Of a stretch of DNA of 64,000 nucleotides, positions 19,332 through 28,517 are shown one piece after another (positions within the stretch are counted from its first letter, which is position 1; each line of letters opens with the position of its first letter). The stretch is taken from contig CAMHAM010000003.1 of the NCBI GenBank assembly GCA_946183415.1, forward strand, positions 84,581 to 148,580, in the 5' to 3' direction. The notes under the pieces were generated by a model that saw only the letters and a program-made list of their open reading frames with translations, did not search any database and had not been told where the DNA came from. Position numbers and translations under genes: made by a program. The stretch is from an uncultured Prevotella sp. (GTDB taxonomy: Bacteria > Bacteroidota > Bacteroidia > Bacteroidales > Bacteroidaceae).

Positions 19332-21098
19332 ATGAAATATCTAAATAAAATAGCATCAGCCTTCTGTGTTGCAGCCCTGGGCGTAATGGCTCTGACAAGC
19401 TGTGAAGGAGGCGATCTGTACAATGTGAGCTCCCCCGACTGGCGCCAGGCTAAGATTGATTCCATCAAGGCTGCCAATCAAGGTGGAAGCGAAGTGATCG
19501 AAGGTTTGGAGGAGGATGTATATACCGTTGGTGCTACAGACTACTCTACAGGCTGGTGGGCAGTATTCTCAAAGTATTATCAGGTACCCGATGGTGAGAA
19601 GTGGGTGGCTCAGTTCAACCTGAACATTAATCCCGCTGCTACTAACACCTATAAGAACTACGCCATGATTATCACTAATGATGAGGATCGAGGTGCAGGT
19701 AATTATAAGGAGTATGGAGCAATCCGTTTCGATAACCAACCCAGCGGAAACTCTGAATGGGGTGACTATATCGACCGTAGCCTCGTGTCCAGTACGCTTA
19801 CTTTTGAGACCGATACTGATGCTGGAGTGGATAAACTCGGTGGTAAGGTGACACTGACTGTTGACCGTACAAGTGGTGGACTGATAGTAACCATGACCAA
19901 CGGTACGGTGACGAAGACCTACAAGCAGACATCTCCTCTGCCAAACCTCAATGAGGATGAGGCAAATACAAACATCCGTTTCTTCCTCGTTCCTGAGGGT
20001 TCTTACATTAACTGGTTGGGCTCAACCATTGAGCCTATCGGTGGATTCACTACTGCCGAGGACAAGCAGCCCGAGAGCATCGTTCTGGCTGGTGTTCCTG
20101 AGGAGGTAGACCTTGGCACTCCTATCGAGGATGTGGTTGCAAATATTACTGGTACTGTATTCTTCACAGGCTCTCCCGACGGAAAGGCCGTTACTGCTGC
20201 CGACCTGAGCTTCACGGTTGTTCCTGACTTGACCACCTTAGGTGAGAAGACCCTTGTTGCTGTCTATAATAAGACCTTTAAGGGCGAGGGTGCCGTTAAT
20301 CCTGTTGTTGCAGTTACCAAGTTCAACGTCGTGCCCGTGATTGAGTCGATCGCTATCACCAAGGCTCAAACATTCAGCACTTACTATCTGTTCAAGAACG
20401 AGTACACCGCCGGTATCGACCGCCTGTTGTTCTTCAATCCTGCCGGTCTTCAGGTAACCGCTACCTATGCCGACGGTTCGAAGGCTGTAATCGACAATAA
20501 TAAGCTGAGCTTCTCTACTGTTCCTGGCGCAGAGGGTACTTACTCTGTTGAGGTGAAGACTATGAACGGCTGTACGGCTACCATTGATGGCATCAAGGTC
20601 GTAGAGACCAGCGATGCTTCGACAGTTCATCCGAAGCCCACAGTTCTTGGTCTGGAAGACAACACTGGCGCATGGTGGACCTACTTCTCTGATGATATGA
20701 AGGTCGCTGCAGGCAAGACAGTGAAGGTAGACTTCACCAACTACGGTGGTGGTGCCAACTGGAACAACTGGAACATTGTGCTCCGCAAGGCCGATATGAC
20801 AGAGTATGGCGTAGTACGTGCCGATAACTTCGGCTGGGGTGCTGGCTATGATGGCAACCCGCTGTTGGTTACCTCTGGCGGTCAGAGCGACTGGGGCGCA
20901 TGGCTCGCTGCTATGTCCGCAGCAGAAGTGACTGTGTATATTACCAACATCGGCAACGGCATGGTAGACATCGTGGCTGTCATGAACGGTAGCGATGGCA
21001 ACACCTACTTCCAGTACTACCTCGGTATCGCAGTCAGTGACGTTAACGACATGAACTTCTCGTTCGTCATCGATGGTGACCACTTGGTATTCAAGTAA
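19332..21098 (+). CDS. PUL surface glycan-binding lipoprotein candidate with two related WW..YFS domains flanking Ig-like segments
   Basis: Lipobox LTSCEGG, position after SusD, internal similarity between TGWWAVFSKYYQVPDGEKW... and GAWWTYFSDDMKVAAGKTV... Confidence 0.75.
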   Translation: MKYLNKIASAFCVAALGVMALTSCEGGDLYNVSSPDWRQAKIDSIKAANQGGSEVIEGLEEDVYTVGATDYSTGWWAVFSKYYQVPDGEKWVAQFNLNINPAATNTYKNYAMIITNDEDRGAGNYKEYGAIRFDNQPSGNSEWGDYIDRSLVSSTLTFETDTDAGVDKLGGKVTLTVDRTSGGLIVTMTNGTVTKTYKQTSPLPNLNEDEANTNIRFFLVPEGSYINWLGSTIEPIGGFTTAEDKQPESIVLAGVPEEVDLGTPIEDVVANITGTVFFTGSPDGKAVTAADLSFTVVPDLTTLGEKTLVAVYNKTFKGEGAVNPVVAVTKFNVVPVIESIAITKAQTFSTYYLFKNEYTAGIDRLLFFNPAGLQVTATYADGSKAVIDNNKLSFSTVPGAEGTYSVEVKTMNGCTATIDGIKVVETSDASTVHPKPTVLGLEDNTGAWWTYFSDDMKVAAGKTVKVDFTNYGGGANWNNWNIVLRKADMTEYGVVRADNFGWGAGYDGNPLLVTSGGQSDWGAWLAAMSAAEVTVYITNIGNGMVDIVAVMNGSDGNTYFQYYLGIAVSDVNDMNFSFVIDGDHLVFK

Positions 21099-21145
21099 AA
21101 GCCTGTTTTATACATAATTTAATTAATGAGTTAGAATTCTTTCAG

Positions 21146-21176
21146 AGGGGGCGGACTGTCTGAAGCCCGTCCCCTT
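21146..21176 (+). terminator. Stem-loop between the binding-protein gene and first GH43; terminator or attenuator
   Basis: AGGGGGCGGactgtctgaagCCCGTCCCCTTT imperfect inverted repeat. Confidence 0.5.
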
Positions 21177-21206
21177 TATCATTTCCCTTTTTTAAAAAAC
21201 AATCCG

Positions 21207-22256
21207 ATGAAAGCGAAAACAACCATGTGGTCGCTGTTAGCCCTCTTTGTGTCTGTTACAGCCGCAGGACAGCAGCGTCGCCACTTCCCGACAGAACCAT
21301 TTCAAACTGATACCCCGATGGTACACGATCCCGTGATGGCTTACGAGGACAGCACGTACCATATCTTTGCCACTGGCATGGGCATCCAGCAGATGACCTC
21401 AAAGGACCGTAAGACTTGGACAGTATCCCCTAATCCCGTCATGTCGGTCATTCCCAAGTGGACTCGCGACTCCGTGCCTGGTTTCACTCATCATGTATGG
21501 GCACCCGACGTTATCAAATGGCACAACCGCTGGTGGATGGCCTATAGCTGTTCTACCTTTGGCAGAAACGGCTCAACCATCGGCTTGCTTTCCAGTCGTT
21601 CGCTCACTTTCCCTGTCTGGAACGACGAAGGCAGTATAGTAACCTCACGTGAGGGTCGTGATAACTGGAATGCTATTGATCCTAACTTTATCATCGACGA
21701 GAAGGATCAGCCCTGGCTTGTCTGGGGGTCATTCTGGGACGGCATTCAGCTTGCCCGTCTCGATACAACCATGCATATCGCTGCTGGCGAAAAGCCTCGT
21801 ACCATTGCCCGTCGCTATAACCTGAACAGTCCTGACGGCAAGAAGTCGCTTTCTGTTAATCCTAATCCTCCAAAGAATCCTACGTCCGATTATGCCGGAC
21901 CAAATGCGATCGAAGCTCCATTTATCTTCAAACACAACAATTATTATTACCTTTTTGTATCATGGGATTACTGCTGTCAAGGCTCGAAGAGTAATTATCG
22001 AGTGGCTGTTGGACGCAGCAAGACGGTAGACGGCCCCTATCTCGACCCAGAGGGCAAGGATATGCGCGATGGTGGCGGTATGCTTTTCCTTGAAGGCGAT
22101 AAGACGAACTACGAGGCTGCCGGGCATTGTGCAGCATATACCGTCAACGGTGAGGATATCTTTATCTGTCACGGCTACAGTGTCGCTCATGGAGGTGCTT
22201 CAATACTGATTCAGAGACCCATTCACTGGACTTCTGATGGATGGCCCAAGTTATAA
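21207..22256 (+). CDS. GH43 family hydrolase (endo-arabinanase-like)
   Basis: HDPVMAYEDSTYHIF, HVWAPDVIKW, NAIDPNFIIDEKDQPWLVWGSFWDGI, PNAIEAPFIF. Confidence 0.88.
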   Translation: MKAKTTMWSLLALFVSVTAAGQQRRHFPTEPFQTDTPMVHDPVMAYEDSTYHIFATGMGIQQMTSKDRKTWTVSPNPVMSVIPKWTRDSVPGFTHHVWAPDVIKWHNRWWMAYSCSTFGRNGSTIGLLSSRSLTFPVWNDEGSIVTSREGRDNWNAIDPNFIIDEKDQPWLVWGSFWDGIQLARLDTTMHIAAGEKPRTIARRYNLNSPDGKKSLSVNPNPPKNPTSDYAGPNAIEAPFIFKHNNYYYLFVSWDYCCQGSKSNYRVAVGRSKTVDGPYLDPEGKDMRDGGGMLFLEGDKTNYEAAGHCAAYTVNGEDIFICHGYSVAHGGASILIQRPIHWTSDGWPKL

Positions 22257-22292
22257 TAAACAGAAAAACGAAAAGTGATAAAGTGAAAAGTT

Positions 22293-24416
22293 ATGAGTTG
22301 TAAAGTTAGTAAAAATAGATTCAGAGTTAGTTTTAAAATCAATATGATAGCGATTATTAGTCTTTTCGCTTTTCACTTTTCGTTGCCAGCGGCTTTCGCC
22401 CAGTCGTGGACTGCCGACAACGGAAATGGAACATATACTAATCCGCTATTCTACGACGAGTTTTCCGACCCGGATATCCTCCGCGTTGGCGATGACTACT
22501 ATCTTGCAGGTACTACGATGCACACCGTGCCTGGTCTGGTCATCCTGCACTCAAAGGATCTCGTGAACTGGGAGAACATCTCGTACTGTTTCGACCGTTT
22601 CGATTTTGACGACGATGCTTTTTCCCTGAAAAACCACAAGGAGATATACGGTCAGGGGGTTTGGGCACCTGCCATCCGCTATGCTAACGGGCAGTTCTAT
22701 GTGTTTACCAACATCAATGGCAAAGGTTTGCAGTGCTATACTTCCAAGGACATTCGCGGACCTTGGAAGCACCACAATATGCAGGGCCGTATCTACGATC
22801 TCTCTGTGCTCTTCGATGACGATGGGAAGATTTATGCCATTCACGGCTATGGAGAAGTGAAATGTACGGAGCTGAAAGCCGATATGAGCGGTCCCATCGA
22901 AGAAACAGAACGCACCATCATTCCAGAGGGCAATGCAGTTGGCGAGGGGCACCACATGTATAAGATCAATGGCATGTACTACCTTATATCTACTGACTAC
23001 AAACCTAATGGTCGCACACTTTGCAGTCGATCAAAGAGCATTTGGGGACCCTATGAAACGATTACCATCACAGCCGATGAGACCTTCGGCTATCATGCTG
23101 CCTCGCTGACCCAGGTGCCTCACGACGAGCAATACCGCATAGGTCGTGATGGGACGAAGTTCGGTATTCCCGAGGTCGACAAGGATGCTACAGCCTGTAC
23201 GAATATTCATCAGGGCGGTATCGTTGAGGACCAGAGTGGACAGTGGTGGGCATTGCTGATGATGGATTTCCACAGCATAGGCCGCACGGTGACATTGGCA
23301 CCAATTACGTGGAAAGACGGCTGGCCTATGCTCGGTCTGGAAGGTAACTTGGGACGTGCTCCTCGCACATGGTTCAAGCCTGCCGTTAATAGTACGGTGG
23401 TGAATCCTCATGCTCCTTACGAGCGTAATGAAGATTTTAACGGCAAGGCCCTTGGGCGTGTCTGGCAGTGGAACCATAACCCTGATGACAGCAAGTGGAG
23501 CCTGAAGAATGGCCGCTTGCGCCTGCAGGCGATGCCTGCCGAACAGCTGATGTGGGCCCGTAATACCCTGACGCAGCGTGTCATCGGCCCTTCAAGTATC
23601 GCAACTGTCGAGCTCTATGCCAAGGGCATGAAGGATGGCGACGTGGCAGGCTTGGGCAATATTAATGTTCCCTGCTCGTGGATAGGTGTCGTAAAGGAAG
23701 GCAAGACGTTGACGCTGAGGTGCTTTGAGCAGGCAGTGAATGATACCACCGACTGTCCTGTGGCAGTTGAAAAGCTGTGGCTGCGTATGGTGGGCGACTA
23801 CGACAACGATTGCGCCCATTACGAATATTCCCTTGACGGCAGGCAGTATCGTCAAGTGGGGCGCGAAATGCCGCTCAGTTATCAGCTGATCTCATTCCAG
23901 GGGTCGCGCCATGCACTCTTCGCCTTTAACTATAAGGGTAAGCAAGGCGGCTGCGCAGAGTTTGACAACTTCACCGTAGAGGAACCCCAGGCAGACCGCA
24001 GTGGCAATATACCCTATGGTAAGACGTTCCGCATTGTCAACCTCGCCACTGGTAAGCCGATGTTAGCACTGTCCCATGGCCTGGTTTATGACACAGATGC
24101 TGACGATCATAGCATACAGACGCGTTTCCGACTCGTAGACAAGGGGCGGGGACAAGTCATCCTTCAGTGTGAAGACGGACGATATGTTTTCTGTTCCGGC
24201 TATGGCTTGGCTGGCGATGTACGCCTGACTGCCGACGAGTCGAAGGCCGAGGTATTCCTGTGGCAGGATTATCTGAATCATGAGTTTATGCTTATGTCAA
24301 TGCGCACACACCGATACATAGGAAAAAGCCCGACAACAGGCAGTCCTTATTCGATGGATTTTACGGGGGCAGACCCTGCGCGTCGTAACGGAGCCGTATT
24401 TCGCTGGGAAGAATAA
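22293..24416 (+). CDS. GH43 family hydrolase with C-terminal beta-sandwich and additional domain (arabinofuranosidase/xylosidase-like)
   Basis: TYTNPLFYDEFSDPDILRVGDDYYLAGTTM, GVWAPAIRYANGQFYVFTNING, EGHHMYKINGMYYLIST. Confidence 0.88.
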   Translation: MSCKVSKNRFRVSFKINMIAIISLFAFHFSLPAAFAQSWTADNGNGTYTNPLFYDEFSDPDILRVGDDYYLAGTTMHTVPGLVILHSKDLVNWENISYCFDRFDFDDDAFSLKNHKEIYGQGVWAPAIRYANGQFYVFTNINGKGLQCYTSKDIRGPWKHHNMQGRIYDLSVLFDDDGKIYAIHGYGEVKCTELKADMSGPIEETERTIIPEGNAVGEGHHMYKINGMYYLISTDYKPNGRTLCSRSKSIWGPYETITITADETFGYHAASLTQVPHDEQYRIGRDGTKFGIPEVDKDATACTNIHQGGIVEDQSGQWWALLMMDFHSIGRTVTLAPITWKDGWPMLGLEGNLGRAPRTWFKPAVNSTVVNPHAPYERNEDFNGKALGRVWQWNHNPDDSKWSLKNGRLRLQAMPAEQLMWARNTLTQRVIGPSSIATVELYAKGMKDGDVAGLGNINVPCSWIGVVKEGKTLTLRCFEQAVNDTTDCPVAVEKLWLRMVGDYDNDCAHYEYSLDGRQYRQVGREMPLSYQLISFQGSRHALFAFNYKGKQGGCAEFDNFTVEEPQADRSGNIPYGKTFRIVNLATGKPMLALSHGLVYDTDADDHSIQTRFRLVDKGRGQVILQCEDGRYVFCSGYGLAGDVRLTADESKAEVFLWQDYLNHEFMLMSMRTHRYIGKSPTTGSPYSMDFTGADPARRNGAVFRWEE

Positions 24417-24479
24417 AGCCAAAGAATTTGCATAATTGAAAAAGAATTTGTATTTTTGCGGAGTCAATAAAACTATTGG

Positions 24480-26243
24480 ATGATGAAAAAATACCTATTT
24501 TGCCTATTTTCGGCCCTATTTGCGGTCTCTGCTACCGCCTATGAACTGAAGCGTGTTAGTGTGCATGACCCCAGTATCGTCTGGGATCCAAGTTCCTCGA
24601 CGTATTACATCTTTGGCTCGCATCGTGCAGCTGCCAAGACGACTGACCTGATGAGCTGGACGGCCTTTACGGCTCCTTGGAAGACTGCTACAAGCGATAA
24701 TGCGGCTAATAGTGCAGCCTTTGAAACGCCAGCGGTAAAAAAGGTGAAGAAAGGTGGCGTCGACGTTGACCTCCCGGCTTTCAGTGCCACCAAGTGGTCT
24801 GCCAAGGGGGGGAGTGGCTACAGCGTTGACGGTAATATGTGGGCACCAGATGTTATTTACAATAAGGCCATGAAGAAGTGGTGTATGTATCTCAGCATCA
24901 ATGGCAGTGGATGGTATTCCAGCATTATACTTCTCACTGCCGATGACATCGAAGGCCCTTACCTTTATCAGGCTCCTGTCATTATCAGTGGCTTTAAGAA
25001 CGGCACAGAATACAAGGAGACAGACCTTGAGCTGGTGCTTGGCTCACAGAGTTCCTTACCGGAGCGTTATGCAATAGGTGGCAAGTGGGGAGATCGTTAT
25101 CCCAATAATATCGATGCCTGCGTGTTTTACGACGAGGAGGGCAAGCTATGGATGTCATACGGTTCTTGGAGCGGTGGTATCTGGATGATCGAACTCGATG
25201 AGAACACTGGTCTTCGCGATTACGATGTCACATACGAGCTTACGGGTTCTGGAAATGGCATCACTGTCGATCCCTACTTCGGCAAGAAAATAGCAGGCGG
25301 CTATTATGTCTCAGGTGAGGCTTCTTATATCGAGTACATAGGAGGTTATTATTTCCTTTTCGTCACCTATGGCGGGTTGGCTGCCGGAGGTGATGCCAAG
25401 GATTATAACAATGGCGGCTATCAGATGCGTGTGTTCCGTTCCGAGAAGCCTGACGGCCCCTATCAAGACGTACGGGGGACTAATGCCGTATTCCCCAACT
25501 TCAGGGTAGACTTCGGGCCCGATGCCAACGATAGTCGCGGTGTGAACATCTTTGGAGCCTATGGCGACTGGGGTAATCAGGCCAAGGGCAGGAACAGCGA
25601 GCGTTCGCAGGGACATAACTCCATCATCGCTGCCGAGGATGGACGTACCTATCTGGTTTACCATACCCGGTTCCAAAATCGCGGCGAAGAGCACGAAGTA
25701 CGCGTTCACCAAGTGTTCCAGAATGAAGATGGCTGGCTGGTGGCTGCGCCGTTCGAATACACAGGCGAGACGGTGAAAAGTGCCGACATTGCAACCTCTC
25801 AGCAGGTTCCAACCGCCCAGGTAGCAGGCAGCTACAAGCTGCTCACCCATCCTTATAAGTTGGATCACAGGGTAAAAGAGCTGGCCAAGCCCGTAGATAT
25901 CGAGCTGAATGCCGACGGCACTATCACGGGTAGCACTTCAGGCACATGGGCCATTAAGGAAGGTACTTCTTATATAACCATCAATCTCGACAAGGAATAT
26001 AAAGGGGTTATCGTAGAACAGACCTTGGAGCCTACTGACGATAAGACTATCGCCTTTACAGCCCTTAATGGCAATGGAGTTACCATCTGGGGTTATTGTA
26101 CCAACCCTTCAACAGGCATAGAAAGCTTACGTACCTCTCCGAAGACAGCCGACGCCGTCTACGACCTTCAGGGCCGTCGTGTTTCCAACTCACTCCGTCC
26201 TGGTATCTACATCCGTAACGGAAAGAAGTTTGTCGTCAAGTGA
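24480..26243 (+). CDS. GH43 arabinan endo-1,5-alpha-L-arabinosidase-like, with short T9SS-like C-terminal tail
   Basis: VHDPSIVWDPSSSTYYIFGSHRAAAKT, NMWAPDVIYN, GEASYIEYIGGYYFLFVTYG; tail YDLQGRRVSNSLRPGIYIRNGKKFVVK. Confidence 0.88.
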   Translation: MMKKYLFCLFSALFAVSATAYELKRVSVHDPSIVWDPSSSTYYIFGSHRAAAKTTDLMSWTAFTAPWKTATSDNAANSAAFETPAVKKVKKGGVDVDLPAFSATKWSAKGGSGYSVDGNMWAPDVIYNKAMKKWCMYLSINGSGWYSSIILLTADDIEGPYLYQAPVIISGFKNGTEYKETDLELVLGSQSSLPERYAIGGKWGDRYPNNIDACVFYDEEGKLWMSYGSWSGGIWMIELDENTGLRDYDVTYELTGSGNGITVDPYFGKKIAGGYYVSGEASYIEYIGGYYFLFVTYGGLAAGGDAKDYNNGGYQMRVFRSEKPDGPYQDVRGTNAVFPNFRVDFGPDANDSRGVNIFGAYGDWGNQAKGRNSERSQGHNSIIAAEDGRTYLVYHTRFQNRGEEHEVRVHQVFQNEDGWLVAAPFEYTGETVKSADIATSQQVPTAQVAGSYKLLTHPYKLDHRVKELAKPVDIELNADGTITGSTSGTWAIKEGTSYITINLDKEYKGVIVEQTLEPTDDKTIAFTALNGNGVTIWGYCTNPSTGIESLRTSPKTADAVYDLQGRRVSNSLRPGIYIRNGKKFVVK

Positions 26244-26323
26244 ACGCTGGGGCCAGGCCCCAAGTTGCAAAAAGATAGAGGCGCACCCATTCGGATGTTC
26301 CCAGCAAGCAATCAGCATCTACC

Positions 26324-26389
26324 CATACTCTAAGCATACTCATGAGTAAGCCTAGAAGCAGCCTAGAGTATGGCTAGAGTATGGGGCTG
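26324..26389. repeat. 11-bp period array, 6 units
   Basis: catactctaag|catactcatga|gtaagcctaga|agcagcctaga|gtatggctaga|gtatggggctg. Confidence 0.8.
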
Positions 26390-26402
26390 GCCCGGGATTT
26401 AA

Positions 26403-26468
26403 TTCCACAACTTTTTACTATTAATTCCAGAACTTTCTACTATTAATTCTAAAAAGTTCTACTATTAA
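26403..26468. repeat. 22-bp period array, 3 units (TTCYAvAACTTTYTACTATTAA)
   Basis: Units start at 26403, 26425 and 26447. Confidence 0.93.
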
Positions 26469-26491
26469 TACAATTTTCTGAAATAAAGAAA

Positions 26492-26524
26492 AGCCTCACT
26501 GCCCGTCGTTTGGGCAGTGAGGCT
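26492..26524 (+). terminator. 13-bp-stem hairpin downstream of the PUL
   Basis: AGCCTCACTGCCC-GTCGTTT-GGGCAGTGAGGCT. Confidence 0.7.
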
Positions 26525-26634
26525 GTAAAGTTTCATCTTGGTAACAGGGTCCCGACCGGATAACAAAAGAACCATCTCGCTGTTAGCTCGGAACCCGCAG
26601 GCCCCGGGTCAGGCGCCAGCAAGCAACAGAAATC

Positions 26635-26652
26635 GATCAAAGACCTGTCCCC
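26635..26652. repeat. Left copy of an 18-bp inverted repeat (REP-like GGGGACAGGT family)
   Basis: gatcaaagacctgtcccc, exact reverse complement of 30312..30329. Confidence 0.9.
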
Positions 26653-26801
26653 ATGATTTAGTCCAAAAACCGGTCAGAAGCACACCATGAAATAAGACTG
26701 TCAACTAAGGAAAATCTGAAAATAATTGGTGAATTCTTAGGTAGAAAGAAAAAGAATGTCTACCTTTGCGGATGATTTTAAAATAGAACCACATTGAGCA
26801 G

Positions 26802-27167
26802 ATGCCCACCATCGAGGCTCGCCGCCAGGCCATGTCGCAGGTGGCGGTCGTCTCCCGGCAGTATGGCTCTACGACGCTTAGCAATGTGGGGCGGGCCAAC
26901 ATGGGTGGTGCTGAACGGTACGTGCGCGAACTGCGCACCGAGAGTTGCACGCCCTATCTCATCGCGCTACAGGTGGCAGCCGTCAGCGGGAAGTTCTGCC
27001 TCACCTTCATGCAGCAGTTTTCCACCGATGCCTATCTCGATGCCTTCCTCGGCGAACTGCGGGAGCAGGGCATCACCTGGGAGATAACCGGGCGGCACCC
27101 GATGGAGATAGCGTCGATAGCCGAGGTACGCAGGTGTCTCACCTGCGAGGCCCTGAAACAAGTGTAA
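26802..27167 (+). pseudogene. C-terminal fragment of a condensation/alcohol-acetyltransferase-like protein, directly behind a promoter-like TACCTTTG
   Basis: 121 aa aligning to the C-terminal third of the next CDS (STTLSNVGRANMGG...ALQVAAVSGKFCLTFMQQFSTDAYLDAFLGEL). Confidence 0.6.
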
Positions 27168-27188
27168 TAACATGAAATAATAGAAGAT

Positions 27189-28496
27189 ATGAAGGAATTG
27201 TATTTTTTTGATGAGACATTCTACTGGGGCCGCTCCGGCAGGTGGGCCACGGTGGCAGAGGCCGAATGCGAGCTGACGCAGAGCGTGCGGCCCGATGAAC
27301 TGCGGGCGGCGGTGGTGAGCGCCCTGAGGGTACACCGCAATTTCAGGGCACGCCCCGTCATCGTGGGGCGGCGATTCCTCGTGGAGGACTCCGAGGCGGA
27401 GCAGGTCATGGTGGTAAGTGAAGCCGACGGACTGCCGCGGAACGTTGGCACCAAGGAGACCGGGGGCCTGATGCTCTATGTCAGTTACGGCGAGCGGCGC
27501 TTCACGCTCCATGTGTTCCACGGACTTGGCGACATGCGGTCTATGAGTGCCTTCCTCCATACCGTGCTGAAGTTCTATTGCCACGTGGATGATGACAGCC
27601 TGCCTGCTGCCGACAGCATCGACACCTTCCCCTGCCACGAGCACATCCTCGGGGGAGGCGCACCGGGAGAGCCTGAGGGTAAGTTCATCCCCCAGGAGCA
27701 CGACATCTTCCATCTGCCCGAAAGGCTGTTCAGCACGAGGACCACGCGGCAGCACATCATCGACATCGACGTGCCGCTGGCACCGCTGCTGGCCTTCGCC
27801 CGCGAGAGCGGCAGTTCGGTGGTGCCGGCCATGAATGCCGTCATAGGGCGGGCCATCCGCCAGCGCTACGACGTGGGACAGAAAGAGATAGTATGCTACA
27901 CGCCCAAGGACCTGCGCCCGGTGTTCCACTTCGAGACTGGCGGCAATGGCGCCATTCCCTTCTCGCTCCCCTATACGGCAGAGACCGACCGCCTGTCGGC
28001 AGGCGAGAGGGCCAGGCGGCTGCGCGAGGAGATGATGGTGCAGACCCGTCCGGAGAACCTCTACTCGACGGTGGCCCAGCTGCGGGCAGACTTCGACCAG
28101 ATATTCGCCGCGCCGATGCCCGTCGGGAAGGTGTCGCCTATGGTCGTCAAGAGCGGCAGGCAGAAAGACTCCGCCTTCTGCACCTACGGTATATCCTACG
28201 CAGGACATCTCGACTTCTCTGAACATCAGGGTGGCGATGCCATCGCTTCGCAGGTGCAGGCCGTGGGCTTCAGTGCCGGCTCCTATTCCTATCCGCTGTG
28301 GATCATAGCCTGCGAGTACAAGGGCATCCTCCGCATGAGGCTCGTGCAGTCGTTTGAGAGCGACCGCCTGGCCACCGTCATCCACCAGGAACTCGCCGCC
28401 CTCTTCCCCGGCACGGCCTACACCGACCGCGGACATCACGACTTCGACTCGTTCCCCCTGGGCAGCATTCCCCGCAAAAGCAATACACAAGTATAA
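27189..28496 (+). CDS. Condensation-domain/CAT-superfamily acyltransferase-like protein
   Basis: HxxxD-type motif in VFHGLGDMRSMSAFLHTVLKFYC; PFSLPYTAETDRLS and C-terminal half typical of alcohol acetyltransferase-like folds. Confidence 0.65.
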   Translation: MKELYFFDETFYWGRSGRWATVAEAECELTQSVRPDELRAAVVSALRVHRNFRARPVIVGRRFLVEDSEAEQVMVVSEADGLPRNVGTKETGGLMLYVSYGERRFTLHVFHGLGDMRSMSAFLHTVLKFYCHVDDDSLPAADSIDTFPCHEHILGGGAPGEPEGKFIPQEHDIFHLPERLFSTRTTRQHIIDIDVPLAPLLAFARESGSSVVPAMNAVIGRAIRQRYDVGQKEIVCYTPKDLRPVFHFETGGNGAIPFSLPYTAETDRLSAGERARRLREEMMVQTRPENLYSTVAQLRADFDQIFAAPMPVGKVSPMVVKSGRQKDSAFCTYGISYAGHLDFSEHQGGDAIASQVQAVGFSAGSYSYPLWIIACEYKGILRMRLVQSFESDRLATVIHQELAALFPGTAYTDRGHHDFDSFPLGSIPRKSNTQV

Positions 28497-28517
28497 CCAT
28501 TCAAACAAAAAACATAC

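Noticed and set aside
26540-26660. Possible tRNA or structured RNA in the GC-rich stretch after the PUL terminator
   Set aside because: Could not fold a cloverleaf or match a known RNA family by eye.
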